64,000 bases of DNA. Source: Ulota crispa. Lineage: Eukaryota > Streptophyta > Bryopsida > Orthotrichales > Orthotrichaceae. A program made the translations under genes and the position numbers. The notes below the pieces were generated by a model. It saw nothing but the letters and a program-made list of their open reading frames with translations. It was not told where the DNA came from and made no database searches. Shown in pieces: positions 13,213 through 24,473 of the stretch (within the stretch, counting starts at the first letter, position 1; the number at the start of each line of letters is the position of its first letter). The stretch lies in NCBI GenBank assembly GCA_963920765.1, contig OY987250.1, positions 16,174,409-16,238,408 on the forward strand, in the 5' to 3' direction.

Positions 13213-14042
13213 TAATTATTAAAGAAATGACTTCAACTCACTAATTTAGTCTTTGCAAACTTGGGACCAAAATCAATGCATCACCTATTACGGTGATAGT
13301 TTTGATTTAGCCTTGTGGTTAAAGTTAGACTAATAAAAAAAAGTTGAAAGAGCCATCCTCTCTTTTTGAGAGATAGAGACTATTGACTTGAGGTTGTAAG
13401 TGCTTTTCGAATAAATGATGTTTCATTTGATTTTCCAAGTCATACTTTTGTTTTGTAATCAATGCCCAAATAGTGTACAAACTAATGTTTTTTTAAAATT
13501 TCAAAGCGTCCCTAATTGTCAATTGCTTCTTTTCTCTTCCCTTTTCTTCTTTTTTCTTTGTCCTCTCTCTAGGCTTTTAAAAACCATAGTTGTAGATTTC
13601 TTTTTAAAAAATCTGTTCTTTGTTTTTGAAAAATAAATAGTATATTTATATTTAAATATAGTTGTAGTAAGACATTTTTATAAAATAGCCTATTGACTAT
13701 AATATTGGGTTAGGAGGTGAAATGTTATATTGTAGTAGTAACAACTGTAAATAAAACAAAATGGTAATGAAAGGACACACCCTTTGTGAGGAGGTGCGAC
13801 TCTTCAATTTACAAAGTATAAATAAGTTTTCAAACTTTATGTTATGTGTGAGTGAAAGACTCACATGTTTTATTTGTGAAATCTATATCTATTCTATATA
13901 TATTTATACAGCTTTTGGTGATAATTGTTTATGTAATTGAATTTTGTTAGGATGAGGATTGGAGATGGCTGGGGCGGATCGGGATCAGGATGGCTGGGGC
14001 GGATCAACGGATGGGTGGAAATGGGTTGGGCATAGGAGGATG

Positions 14043-14425
14043 AGGTGGGATGGAGGGATGAGGTGGGATGGAGGGATGAGGTGGGATGGAGGGATGAGGT
14101 GGGGATGGAGGGATGAGGTGGGGATGGAGGGATGAGGTGGGGATGGAGGGATGAGGTGGGGATGGAGGGATGAGGTGGGGATGGAGGGATGAGGTGGGGA
14201 TGGAGGGATGAGGTGGGGATGGAGGGATGAGGTGGGGATGGAGGGATGAGGTGGGGATGGAGGGATGAGGTGGGGATGGAGGGATGAGGTGGGGATGGAG
14301 GGATGAGGTGGGGATGGAGGGATGAGGTGGGGATGGAGGGATGAGGTGGGGATGGAGGGATGAGGTGGGGATGGAGGGATGAGGTGGGGATGGAGGGATG
14401 AGGTGGGGATGGAGGGATGAGGTGG
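14043..14425. repeat. G-rich 18/19-bp minisatellite
   Basis: Three copies of an 18-bp unit start at 14043, 14061 and 14079. They are followed by 17 copies of a 19-bp unit, ATGGAGGGATGAGGTGGGG in one register, phased from 14097 to 14401. The 19-bp copies look identical. Degenerate GGGGATGGGGC-type units continue to about 14580. Long open frames on both strands here arise only because the unit has no stop codon in any frame. Confidence 0.95.
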
Positions 14426-14579
14426 AGATGAGGTGGAGATGGGGGAATGGGGGGATGAGGCGGGGATGAGGCGGGGATGGGGCGAGGATGGGGCGAGGAT
14501 GGGGCGGGGATGGGGCGGGGATGGGGCGGGATGGGGCGGGGATGGGGCGGGGATGGGGCAGGGATGGGGGGATGGGTGG

Positions 14580-14915
14580 CAATGGGGTGATGGGGTGATG
14601 GTGGGGATGGAGGCATGGGTGGAAATGGGTGGCCATGGATGGACATGGGAGGATGGGTGGCGATGGGTTGATGGGGTGATGGTGGGGATGGAGGCATGGG
14701 TGGAAATGGGTGGCCATGGATGGACATGGGAGGATGGGTGGCGATGGGTTGATGGGGTGATGGTGGGGATGGAGGCATGGGTGGAAATGGGTGGTCATGG
14801 ATGGACATGGGAGGATGGATGGCGATGGGGTGATGGGGTGATGGTGGGGATGGAGGCATGGGTGGAAATGGGTGGCCATGGATGGACATGGGAGGATGGG
14901 TGTGTATGGAGATGG
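14580..14915. repeat. 81-bp tandem repeat, about four copies
   Basis: The phrase GTGGGGATGGAGGCATGGG starts at 14601, 14682, 14763 and 14844, an exact 81-bp spacing, with few differences between copies. It directly continues the minisatellite and is built from the same GATGG-type sub-motifs. Because 81 is divisible by 3 it encodes a 27-residue Pro/His repeat on the minus strand, which I regard as incidental. Confidence 0.95.
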
Positions 14916-15890
14916 ATGGTTATATGTGGGCGTGGGGGCCTGTTGGTACGACAAGTATAGAAGACTTGTTTAATATCACTTTTTTGTATGCTAGTTGTGT
15001 AAAATTTGTGCATTTTAAATTGTCGCAAGCATTTAAAATCACATGCTTTTGGTGAATTTTCTTTTATTTGTAAGTTGAATCGAGAGTGAGCACTCATTCC
15101 TAGCATGTTGCTTGTGATTTGTGTCAACAACAAAGGATCTCTTGTTGACTTTGCAATTGTGGTGCATACAAGGCAAATGTAAAGTTTAGCAAATTCAAGA
15201 ATTGGGAGAGGATGGTGCAATTGTAGTTAATTGTGTGCAAGGATTACAACAAAATAAGATGATGCAACAAAAGATTGGTAGGTTTGCTTTGAAAACCATG
15301 ACCTTACATGCAAATCAAGACTAAGTTAGCACAACTTGTCCCTTTTATTGTGTTAAAAATATGAAACCCACACTATGACACCTAGGAAAGTAGTTAAGAC
15401 TTCTCAACATTTTACTTTGGGCCAACTTCACAAATTAGTATTGGCAGCGCCATGGTAGCTTGATGTGTCCATTTACTCATTATGCAAAACGTACGATGTT
15501 ATCTAGAGTGGAAAGTTCTAAATAACAAAGCGCAAAAGATTAGTCTTTGATAGAAAATGATATACTTGTGATACAAAATTTTGATGAAAACAAAACTTTA
15601 TTGAAATACATGAAACTCTAAATGGGCCTTATCATTGATAAACTCTAAAGCATTTTGGATCTATTCAACCATTTGAGTATTTTATGTATTCAAAATCAAA
15701 ATCAATATTATCGGTAAAAGTTGCAAGACTTGTTGCCCTCTACAAATCATCAAAGTATGATTTGACTAAAATAGTTAGTTGTTCAATGGCTCTTTTTAGC
15801 TATTTTTTGATGATTTTGTCCCGTGCATTTATTGTGGCATTTATAGCTAAATTTGTAGGCGAAACTTTTTCTTCCTCCTCAATATTTTTT
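14916..15890. other. AT-rich intergenic, nothing recognised
   Basis: No coding homology, terminal repeats or RNA signature were seen between the 81-bp repeat and the MITE at 15891. Open frames here are short and have no recognisable content. Confidence 0.5.
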
Positions 15891-16273
15891 GGGAATTGCT
15901 AAAGCCACACCTAAAATTGCTAACGCCACACCCTTGTGAGCATGTAATTTGATAATGTAATGCTATTTTTTTTATTCAAGTGGTCCATCTTTCATTCAAT
16001 CACAGCATTACCACCTCCTTGAAAGAAAGAAGAACAAATACAAACTTTTTTTGAACTTTTATTGCACTATTGCTATTTTTTGATGTATTTTTGCTTTAAT
16101 TAATTCAAAAGTCCTACATTTTTAGTTTCAAATTCAAACACCTCCATTTTTTTAATATAGTCTTAGAATGATAAAGGTGAAACAAATCTTTAGATCCAAA
16201 TCAAAAAAATCAACATTAAATTCTCACACTTCATGTTCAAAGCAAACCTTGGGGTGTGGCGTTAACAATTCCC
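15891..16273. mobile_element. MITE family A, copy 1
   Basis: It begins GGGAATTGCTAAAGCCACAC and ends GTGTGGCGTTAACAATTCCC. A second internal repeat of the terminus, TTGCTAACGCCACACCC, lies just inside the left end. The body aligns along most of its length with 54351-54753, including GAAAGAAGAACAAATACAAA and GGTGAAACAAATCTTT. It is non-coding; the superfamily was not determined. Confidence 0.75.
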
Positions 16274-17710
16274 TATTTTTTTCATTTGTCTCTTCTTGGA
16301 GATAAAAATAAGAGATTACTCTTCTCTTTTGTAATCATGTCTTGCCACATTGAAGAAATCAACCAAGTTCATATTTTTGGATGATAGTTGTGCTTCATGT
16401 CATACATAACTAATTTATATTGTTCTTGCAATTCTTGACTGTAGACTTTTGGAGTTCATGATATCTCAAAGCTTTACCTATCATATCAATTAATTACATA
16501 CAATCACTTAAAAACTACAAAGACAAATCAAGACTATACTTATCCTTGATGAATGAATGATTATGATGTCATATACATTTTCTAAAACTCATTCTAAATA
16601 TGAATTGAATCCACTTACTTATGGATTTTATAAGACATTTGTATGGACCAAGATAAGCAAGTACTCTCAATTACTTCATACTTTACAACACAAATTTCAT
16701 TTCTAAGCTATATAATTTTCACAATTAGTTAATTATTGCATCTTATTTTTCCACTTCAATTTAAGCTTTTTTTTTCTCAATCCAAATCAAAAAGTATTAT
16801 GACTTATGCACAAATTGTACTTCCAAACTCATACAAGGTGTCACCAAGTAGATATTGTTTTATAGTAGAACACATATTTAATTAGCAAAAATAGTTATTT
16901 TATTATCAAAAGCCCATATATTTTTTCAAAAAACATGAGTGTATTTAATTGAGTGAAATTCCAATGTTGCTTGTATTATGACACTCCTTTTTTTGTTCCT
17001 ACCAATGGAAAGTAAAACCTAAGACTGTATTGGATAATTTATATCACCTTTGTGTAGCAAGAAATCAACGGTCATCATATTTTCCCATACTTTATCAAAT
17101 TAGAATTCTTTTCAATTATGATTGCTTCTAGTACAGTCAAAGTCAAGATTTTAAACATATCTTCTATCTGAATTGTGCACGGGGTGAAATCACTTACAAT
17201 ACTAGAATTTTAAATCTATTATCAAATCAACAATACATATGTGACCTCCATTAATTGCACCAATTACATAAAGAATCGCATTCAAAATTTCAAGATTAGC
17301 ACTATGTTTTGTAATTTTGATGTCAATTCTAATATCACTATGGGCATTATGTTCATAGCATAACAAAATTCTTTAACAAAATCAGGATCCCATTTGACTA
17401 TTTTCAACTCAAGAAGCTAAGTCCACCAACACAAAATTTAATGGACAATGCATTGCATTTTTAAACAAACATACCTAAACAAAAATTTGATTTTTATTTG
17501 ATAAAGAACACACCTGTTTTTGAATAAGTTTTCTTCATTACATTAATCATTTCAAAATTAATTTGAAATACGTTTCAAAAGAAAGAACAAAATCAAATAA
17601 GTATAATTTTTTAAGACTACTCATTAGAATTGCTCTTTCTAAAACTGTATGCTATGAATTTGATAGATTTGATAGATTACGTATTTTTAGATTAAAATGA
17701 TCTTAAATTA
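16274..17710. other. AT-rich intergenic, nothing recognised
   Basis: This low-complexity AT-rich sequence has no recognised gene, terminal repeat or RNA. Confidence 0.45.
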
Positions 17711-18549
17711 TCTATCCTTATAAAAGAATGCTCACTTTTGGTAGTGAATTTTGTGTGTGTTTGTGTGTGTCTGTCGCTTTAAGAATTTGTGATTGGCCAA
17801 GGGCCAAGGGGCATTAAGGAAATGAAAAGACATTTTTAATGAACTTTATTGGATAGCTCTTAATTTGTATTTTAAATTGAGTACAAAGGGGTAAGGAAGG
17901 AGATGAAAAGACAATTTAATTTTACCCCTTTGAATACTTTTAAAACCTAAATCTGAATTTTAAATTGAAAGAGGTGTAGATTGACATGAAAAGACATTTT
18001 TAATTGATAAGCCGCATTGGACAATTCTTAATTTGAACTTTAAATTCAAAATTTAAAAACTAGGAGATTAATTGAAGGAAATGTTTGATTTTATTTAAAA
18101 TTTAAAGTGCCTCATTGGATGTTTTGTATTTTTATTTCAAAATTTTTGGATTTCTTTGTATATCTTTTATGAATAGCATAAATGTTTTTATTACGAAATT
18201 TATTACTAAATTAAATTCAAATGATCAAGAAAAATTATAATATAATTCTCCAATTCAATTTATTTAAATGGAATTATTTGAATTTACTTTAATACCATTC
18301 TAATTTGAGAATTTAAAATTATATTAAAAATTTCATTTTATATTTCTACAAAAAAATGCTAAATGGAACTACTCAACCTATGCTAAATGGAAACACCACA
18401 TTTACCTTTGCTATGCTAAATGGGGCTATCTTCTTCTTTAATAAATTTTTGTCCTTTTTGTTTTCAAAATCCCCCAACTTGAATCCCACACCACTATGAT
18501 AAACGAGTCATGAGACCATTTAATGGTAGCAAAATGGGATCAAGACTCG
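17711..18549 (+). mobile_element. Helitron-like unit 1 of a head-to-tail pair
   Basis: It begins A|TCTATCCTTATAAAAGAATG. A GT-rich run and the phrase TTTGTGATTGGCCAAGGGCC follow, and it ends GGGATCAAGACTCG. A small stem (CCATTT...AAATGG) lies about 12 bp before the end. Unit 2 starts at the next base. A 5' TC, insertion after A, a 3' hairpin and head-to-tail tandems fit a rolling-circle element, but the 3' end CTCG is not the canonical CTRR. It is non-coding. Confidence 0.5.
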
Positions 18550-19360
18550 TCTATCCTTATAAAAAAATGCCCACTCTCCATAGTGTATTTTGTGTTGTTT
18601 GTGTGTGTGTTTGTGTGTTGGTTTGATAATTTGTGATTGGCTGAGGGCCAAGGGGCAAAGTGAAAGGACAATGGCATGGGTGTTGGGTGTGGAAGGGCAT
18701 CATTTGTGGAAACCCATTGGATCTTTTTCCAACCTGGATTTGAAATGCAACTACAAAGGGGTGGGTGAGGAGAGATGAAGAGGCAAATTGATTTGAATTT
18801 AAGAAATGGATTGAACCACATTGGAGATTTTATTAATTTTGACTATGAAACTCAAGATTCAAGGGGTAGGGAGCATTTTTCTATTTCAATTTTATTTATT
18901 TAAAATTTATAAGTGACTCATTGAACATTTTTTCATTTGATTTTAAAAAAAAACTAAATTTTCTTTGTACTCTTTTTGTGAATGGCATGTATTTTTTTAT
19001 TACTAAAATAAATTCAAATGATCAACATAATTTGCTCAATTTATTAGAAAATTTGTATTAGAATTATTTAAATTCAGCTATTTAAACTGATATAATACTA
19101 ATCTTTTTTTAGATGAAATTTCTAATAAAAATTTCAAGTTGATATTCTACAAAAAAAAATGCCAAATGGGGTTGCCAATTCATCTACTTATGCTAAATGG
19201 AAACATCAAATTTACTTCTGCTATGCTAAATGGGGCTACCTCCTTCTTTAATAAATCTTCCTCTTTTTTGTTTTTCAAAATCCCCTAACATGAATCCCAC
19301 ACCACCATGATAGACAAGTCATGAGACCATTTCGCGGTAGCAAAATGGGATCAGGACTTG
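18550..19360 (+). mobile_element. Helitron-like unit 2 of a head-to-tail pair
   Basis: This second copy begins TCTATCCTTATAAAAAAATG and ends GGGATCAGGACTTG, followed by T. Shared inner features with unit 1 are the GT run, TTGTGATTGGCTGAGGGCC, the ATGCTAAATGG phrase repeated several times, and the CCATTT/AAATGG stem. The last 250 bp of the two units are closest. The unit is 811 bp against 839 bp for unit 1. Confidence 0.5.
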
Positions 19361-19705
19361 TAACAACATAAAATTTAGTTGTTTTTATACTTGGAGATTA
19401 TTCATTTGATGAATGTAAAATTCATGACACTTTTGTCACATTAATTTCTTTATCAAAAATTTGTTTTCTACTCACAAATTTAATTGAGCTTCTATTTCCA
19501 TCAAGATTTTATTTCTATAAAAAAATTTATGTTATAAATGTAATCAAAGACATTTATATTTTACTTATAACTTCAAGATTTTGTTGACAATGCACCATGT
19601 GTTCTAGAGCATGCGCACATCTTCTTAAAATCCATTTATTTTTCAACTAATTAAGGTCGTTTTTTAGGTAAACTAAAAATAGTGAGTTGCTAAATGGTAA
19701 AACAA

Positions 19706-20140
19706 AGGGGAAATTACAAATGGAGGCATGAAAATGTAAAATATTACAAATAAGGGCGCAATTTCAAAATAATTATAAATAGGAGAATTATTTATTTAAA
19801 AATTTATTTTTTTGTAATTTTTTTGGTTTGGATAGAGGTTGATTTAGATGCATCACATTAAATGTTAGCTAATTTCTAAAAAACTTAAAGGTCTCTCCGA
19901 ATCAAGCCGAAATAAAGAAATTTTTGTAAAAGAGATGGCAATTTTTGGAAATTTTTAATTTTTTTTGGAAGTTAGCTAACATTTAATGTGATGTACCTAA
20001 ATCAACCAAAGTCCAAACTAACAAAAATTACAAAAAATCACAATTTTTTTTGAAATTGTGCCCCAACTTGTAATTATTTTGAAACTGCGCCCCTATCTAT
20101 AATACTTTACATTTTCATGCCCCTATTTGTAATTTCCCCT
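19706..20140. repeat. 435-bp foldback element
   Basis: The ends are AGGGGAAATTACAAAT and ATTTGTAATTTCCCCT. The arms pair inward through ATGAAAATGTAAARTATTA, GGGCGCAATTTCAAAATAAT and TTAGCTAACATTTAATGTGA. Each arm is roughly 180 bp, with a short unpaired centre. It has no coding content. Confidence 0.8.
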
Positions 20141-20519
20141 AAAATAAAATATACAACGTTGGATTAGAGAAACACAACTAATCTTTTTCATAATACTGAT
20201 AATTGTTTTTGAGCTTGCTTGATCTACCAAAGTTTCAAATCTATGAATATTACATAAAATTTATATATATATATTTTTGAAAGTTTTTTAAATCTTAAAT
20301 TTTTTTATTTGACTATTCAAACAAATAAAATTTGACAGATTATATGTGTTTTTTACCTTTTGAACTTTTATTAAGCATGCAAGGGATTCTAAGTTATACT
20401 TACTTGTAGCCAGTTTGATTTCTTTAATAAAGAATAGTTGGGTGCACTTTTTAAAGTCCTTTGATTTGGTAAATATAGTTCATAAAAAAATGAACGAAAT
20501 ACATATGTTAAACATTCAA

Positions 20520-21519
20520 CCCCTAAAGGCCTAGCTCCTTGGGGGCAATTGGGGTTTTGGGCATGTACTTACAACTAAACTATTTTGTGTAATTATTTGA
20601 AGCTTTTATGGAAGATGGGGAATTCAAAGATCTACATGGGCATCTAATTTTTTCTTCATTCCAAAATTTATTGAAGAAGTTTTGCATGAATTTCAATATG
20701 AAAATAAGGGAGGACAGGTAGCCCATAAAAAAATTCATTTAAAAAAAATAAAAATTGATGTTGGTTCTTTAGATTAATACGCATGTAAGAAGCTTTGAAT
20801 TACTCAATTTCGATTGATGAGATGAAAGTTATGAGAAGTTTTAGATTGCGGGTAGATACGGGACTCCCAAACCTCCATTCCTTTTTCCCCTTGTAAAATT
20901 TGGTACTTTACTTTTTTGAGCTCTTTGTGTATTTGTTTTTTCATTTTTTCTTCATTTTTTTTATCATTTTTTATCATTTTTAATCATTTTTTATCATTTT
21001 TTATCATTTTTTTTCCAAGTTGTAGTAGACCAAGATTCCTTGATTTATCCAGTTTGGATTAAAGTAATTTAGGTTTTTCAATTTTACATAAATCCTCCAA
21101 TTTTGCCTAGTGTATATGAAAATATTATAGCCTTATGGCATTGCAAGATTTTACAAAGTATGATCCACGCCTCCAATTCATTTGAACATTCTCCCACGCT
21201 TACCTAACTTGGTCTTCTACATGGAAAAATTAAACCTCAATTTTGCATAGAGTAATTTTTTTGATATAGGAGAGGTCAAAGGCTTCTAAAATTTTTGGGC
21301 AAGGAAAGAAACTTTTTTTTGTACTTCAGATGTCAATATCTCACTCCTCTACTTCTAGAGTGAGTTGATTTTTTTCCCATAGGTACCTCCCACAGTCCAA
21401 GGCAAGATCTTACTTTTGGATTTCCAAAATAAATATGTTTTCCTACCTTTTTACTCATTCCTCCAAAAGTGACAATTTTCGATGACTTTCACAGAAAAAA
21501 GGGCTTGAGCCTTTAGGGG
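20520..21519. mobile_element. TTAA-flanked element, copy 1 (1000 bp)
   Basis: The termini are CCCCTAAAGGCC and CCTTTAGGGG. The right flank is TTAA and the left flank TCAA, a probable mutation of TTAA. Inner landmarks shared with the copies at 23046 and 25283 are GTGGGGAATTCAAAGATCTA-like sequence, ATTCAATTTC..ATGAGATGAAAGTTA, and a GTACCT...AAGATCTTA...TTGGATTT block near the right end. It is non-coding. TTAA duplications with CCC ends resemble piggyBac-type elements; TTA or TA target types cannot be excluded because the flank is palindromic. Confidence 0.75.
20938..21014. repeat. T-rich microsatellite
   Basis: TTTTTTATCA-type units repeat imperfectly inside TTAA element copy 1. This is simple-sequence expansion. 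Confidence 0.7.
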
Positions 21520-23041
21520 TTAAAGAACAAGTGGTGGAACTTTAAAAATACAGATTTTGTATTGGACATCTTTGATCATGATTGACAATAAAGGAAAAAT
21601 TTTGTATTCATATTTGAGATAATAATTTATTAAAAGTGAAAGTAATGTGTTAATTTGTCTTCTAGAAACACTTTTAAAGTGAAACTTAAAGGCACAAGAT
21701 GCATGCTGATTACTATATGGTACAAAATTTGAAAACAAGGTGTGTAATTACAAAAGAATTTCAATATTAGTTCCAAAATCATCTTAAGATTAACAAAACA
21801 GCAATTTAGCATATATTTATGAATTAACTAAAGTAAATAGATAAAGAATTTTTGGATGCACTTGTGCCTAAATTTTTTATGTCATTTGATAAAAAATATA
21901 TATATTAACCCCTAATTGACCAAACATTCAAATTTTGAACAACTAGTGATTGTAAATATGCTCCATGTATACAAAACATGTTTTTTTTTCATCCATCCAC
22001 ATGTGACTAGTTCCTTGTGCTAAGTTTTGAATGTTATCCATTATAGATTATCAAAAAAACTCTCAAAAGTTATCCTACCATTTGAAAAGTCACAACATTG
22101 TTTCATTTTAATAGCTAATTTTTTTGTGATAAAAATAATTACCCTTAAACTAAGTTCAATACGTTGTATTAAAAATTTGCCACAATCAAAATCTAATGCT
22201 GTGAATGTAAAGGACAAAACATATTTGGGAAAACTATTAATTTTCAATCTATAATTGCTTTTAGAAGGGATTTAAAATTTTTGGTTTCTTATACTAGTAA
22301 TAAAAACTAGTCAATGCAATGATAAAAACCCAACGATATGGATATGATGTACTAGTTGTAAGGTAGGAACACTCATAACCCTGACTGTACCCCTCGCCAT
22401 GACTTACGTTTGACACAAGCTGTCAGTCATTTGAAATTAATAAACTTGGTGGTTATGGGAACTTAAGTGATGGTTTTGGGTGACAAAGTGATGGTTATGA
22501 GTGACAAAGTGATGGTTGTAGGTGATTTGCATGACGGTTTAGAGAACCCCATCATGTTGCTTTTAGCATCTCCTACTCACGACCATGGATTTTCAGTGAT
22601 TTTGGACTTTGAAAAATCTCTGTGAACAAATGCTTGCAATTGGGATTTTGAAATTGATCCCAATATTTTTCATTCCTTCTTGCTAATCTAACAATATTAT
22701 TTTCAAGCTTGTTTGATCAAGATATATACCCTATAATGCTTAAACTCACGCTTATGGGTTTCCTACCTTAGTTCAATACTTTTATTGGAAAATTAAAACT
22801 CAATTATTGTTCTAGAATGTGCTTAATAACATTTTGCATTGAACAGCACCCCCACCACTGGTGGGAATTTTTGTTTTCCCCATCAAATGAGGTAATTAAG
22901 CTTTAGTTACTAATATTGATAGGGATTGAACTAGAGACCTCATGGTCCTAAAAATAATTTTAACAAACCATTAGGATTAGGGCCTAAAACCAAGTTCAGC
23001 AAGCCTGATCACTCCAATTGTCATGTGAAATGTTTTAACTC
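21520..23041. other. AT-rich intergenic, no gene seen
   Basis: The stretch between TTAA copies 1 and 2 has no recognised gene or element apart from the 21-bp repeat at 22466. Confidence 0.45.
22466..22528. repeat. 21-bp tandem repeat, three copies
   Basis: AGTGATGG starts at 22466, 22487 and 22508. The units read roughly GTGATGGTTNTGNGTGACAA. No function is suggested. Confidence 0.75.
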
Positions 23042-23045
23042 TTAA

Positions 23046-23976
23046 CCCCTAAAGGACTGTTGTCCCTTTGGGGACAGGTGGGAGTTCAGGCATGTACCTT
23101 TGGATAAGCTACTTTGTGTGATTTTTTGAAACTTTTATTGAAGGTGGGGAATTCAAAGATCTAAGTGGGCATCTAATTTTTTCCTCGTTCCGACAATTAT
23201 TGAAGAAGTTACGCTAGAATTTCTGAAATTTTGGGGAGGACTGCCCTCCCAAGCAGCCCAAAAACTTATTTAAAAATTACTTTTTTTTAAAATTAAAATT
23301 TGAAATTGGTTCTTTAGATTTTTTAATAGGTGAGAAGCTTTGAATCATTCAATTTCAATCAATGAGATGAAAGTTAAGAGGAGTTTTTGTTTGCAGGCAA
23401 TTATGGATTCTCTACTCTAAAATAAACTTTGAAGTCTTTTATTTTACTCAATTTTTAATATTTTGGAAAAATAATTAAACATAAGGAAGTAGATTGTTTA
23501 TCACAACATTATCACCGCTAGGAAATAGCATTTTTCATTTCCATAATTAAATTCTTAACAATTTAGTGTTTTGACTCTTTTTCTACTTCTTTTTACTTAC
23601 TTTTTTTTCCCATGTGTTGTATAGTTCTAATTGATTTGAAAATTCTTCGACAAGTAGCTAACTTGATCTCCTACATGGGAAAAATAAAGCGCAAAGTTGC
23701 GTAGAGCAACTTTTTTGTTATAAGAGTGGTCAAAGGCTTTTGAAATTTTGGGGCAGCATGAAAAAAACTTTTCTTTTCACTTTAGATGTAAATATCTCAC
23801 TCAGGTTCATTTGGAATGATCTGATTTTTTCCCCAAAAGTACCTAATCAAGTCTAGGGCAAGATCTTATGGTTGGATTTCCCAAATTAAAAAAAAAATAT
23901 TACCTTCTTACTAATCCCCCCAAAAGTGGCATTTTTGAGTGATTTTCACTGAAAAAATGGCTCGGTCTTTTAGGGG
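23046..23976. mobile_element. TTAA-flanked element, copy 2 (931 bp)
   Basis: The flanks are exact TTAA on both sides (23042-23045 and 23977-23980). The termini are CCCCTAAAGGAC and CTTTTAGGGG. It aligns with copy 1 through GTGGGGAATTCAAAGATCTA, CATCTAATTTTTTC, the GAGATGAAAGTTA block and the right-end AAGATCTTATGGTTGGATTT block. It is non-coding. This is the best preserved copy for judging the target site. Confidence 0.8.
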
Positions 23977-24308
23977 TTAAACGTTAAGTTGGTCATTGTG
24001 ACTGCCATTTACAATGGCATTATAGTGGTGTGGTAGCTGGCAAGTGCTCACACATATAAATATTGTTTCAAAAATTGTATGAGTCAACATTGCACGCATT
24101 TTTTTTGAGAATTGCAAGAAGGGTAGCATAAGATTTAACACCATGGTGGTGAATCTTCTCACAATTTGAATCACCTAAAAATATGAGTGCATTCAATGAG
24201 GTCATTTTTTGCCTTCCATGATGAACTATGTCTCTATGATCACTCGAAAAATAAATAAATGAAAACCAACAATTTTTCATCTTACAATGTGCTTTTTTGT
24301 CATCCATA

Positions 24309-24449
24309 CACTAGTAAAAAATGGCTCCTATTCACTAGTTCTAATCAACACAAACATGTCCTAATTAACACTGCTATGTTCAAAATGTCCTAATCAAGAT
24401 GTCCAAATCAACACAATAATGTTGATTAGGGTCCTGTTTTCTTGTAGTG
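24309..24449. mobile_element. 141-bp mini-CACTA element
   Basis: It starts CACTAGTAAAAAATGG and ends TTTTCTTGTAGTG (CACTACAAGAAAA on the other strand), with exact 3-bp flanks ATA/ATA. A CCTAATCAACA-like motif repeats at least four times in both orientations, as expected of the subterminal binding sites of CACTA elements. It is far too short to code. Confidence 0.75.
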
Positions 24450-24473
24450 ATAGGACAAAATACCTTTCCATTA

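Noticed and set aside
13894-14960. Long open frames on both strands (up to 331 residues), Pro/His/Ser-rich or Gly/Met/Trp-rich
   Set aside because: They are read through the stop-free minisatellite. Several frames are open together, the 19-bp unit is not a multiple of three, and there is no homologous protein core.
20518-20530. Telomere-like CCCTAAA at the ends of the TTAA family
   Set aside because: Only a single unit occurs per terminus and no tandem telomeric array is present; it is part of the element's terminal repeat.
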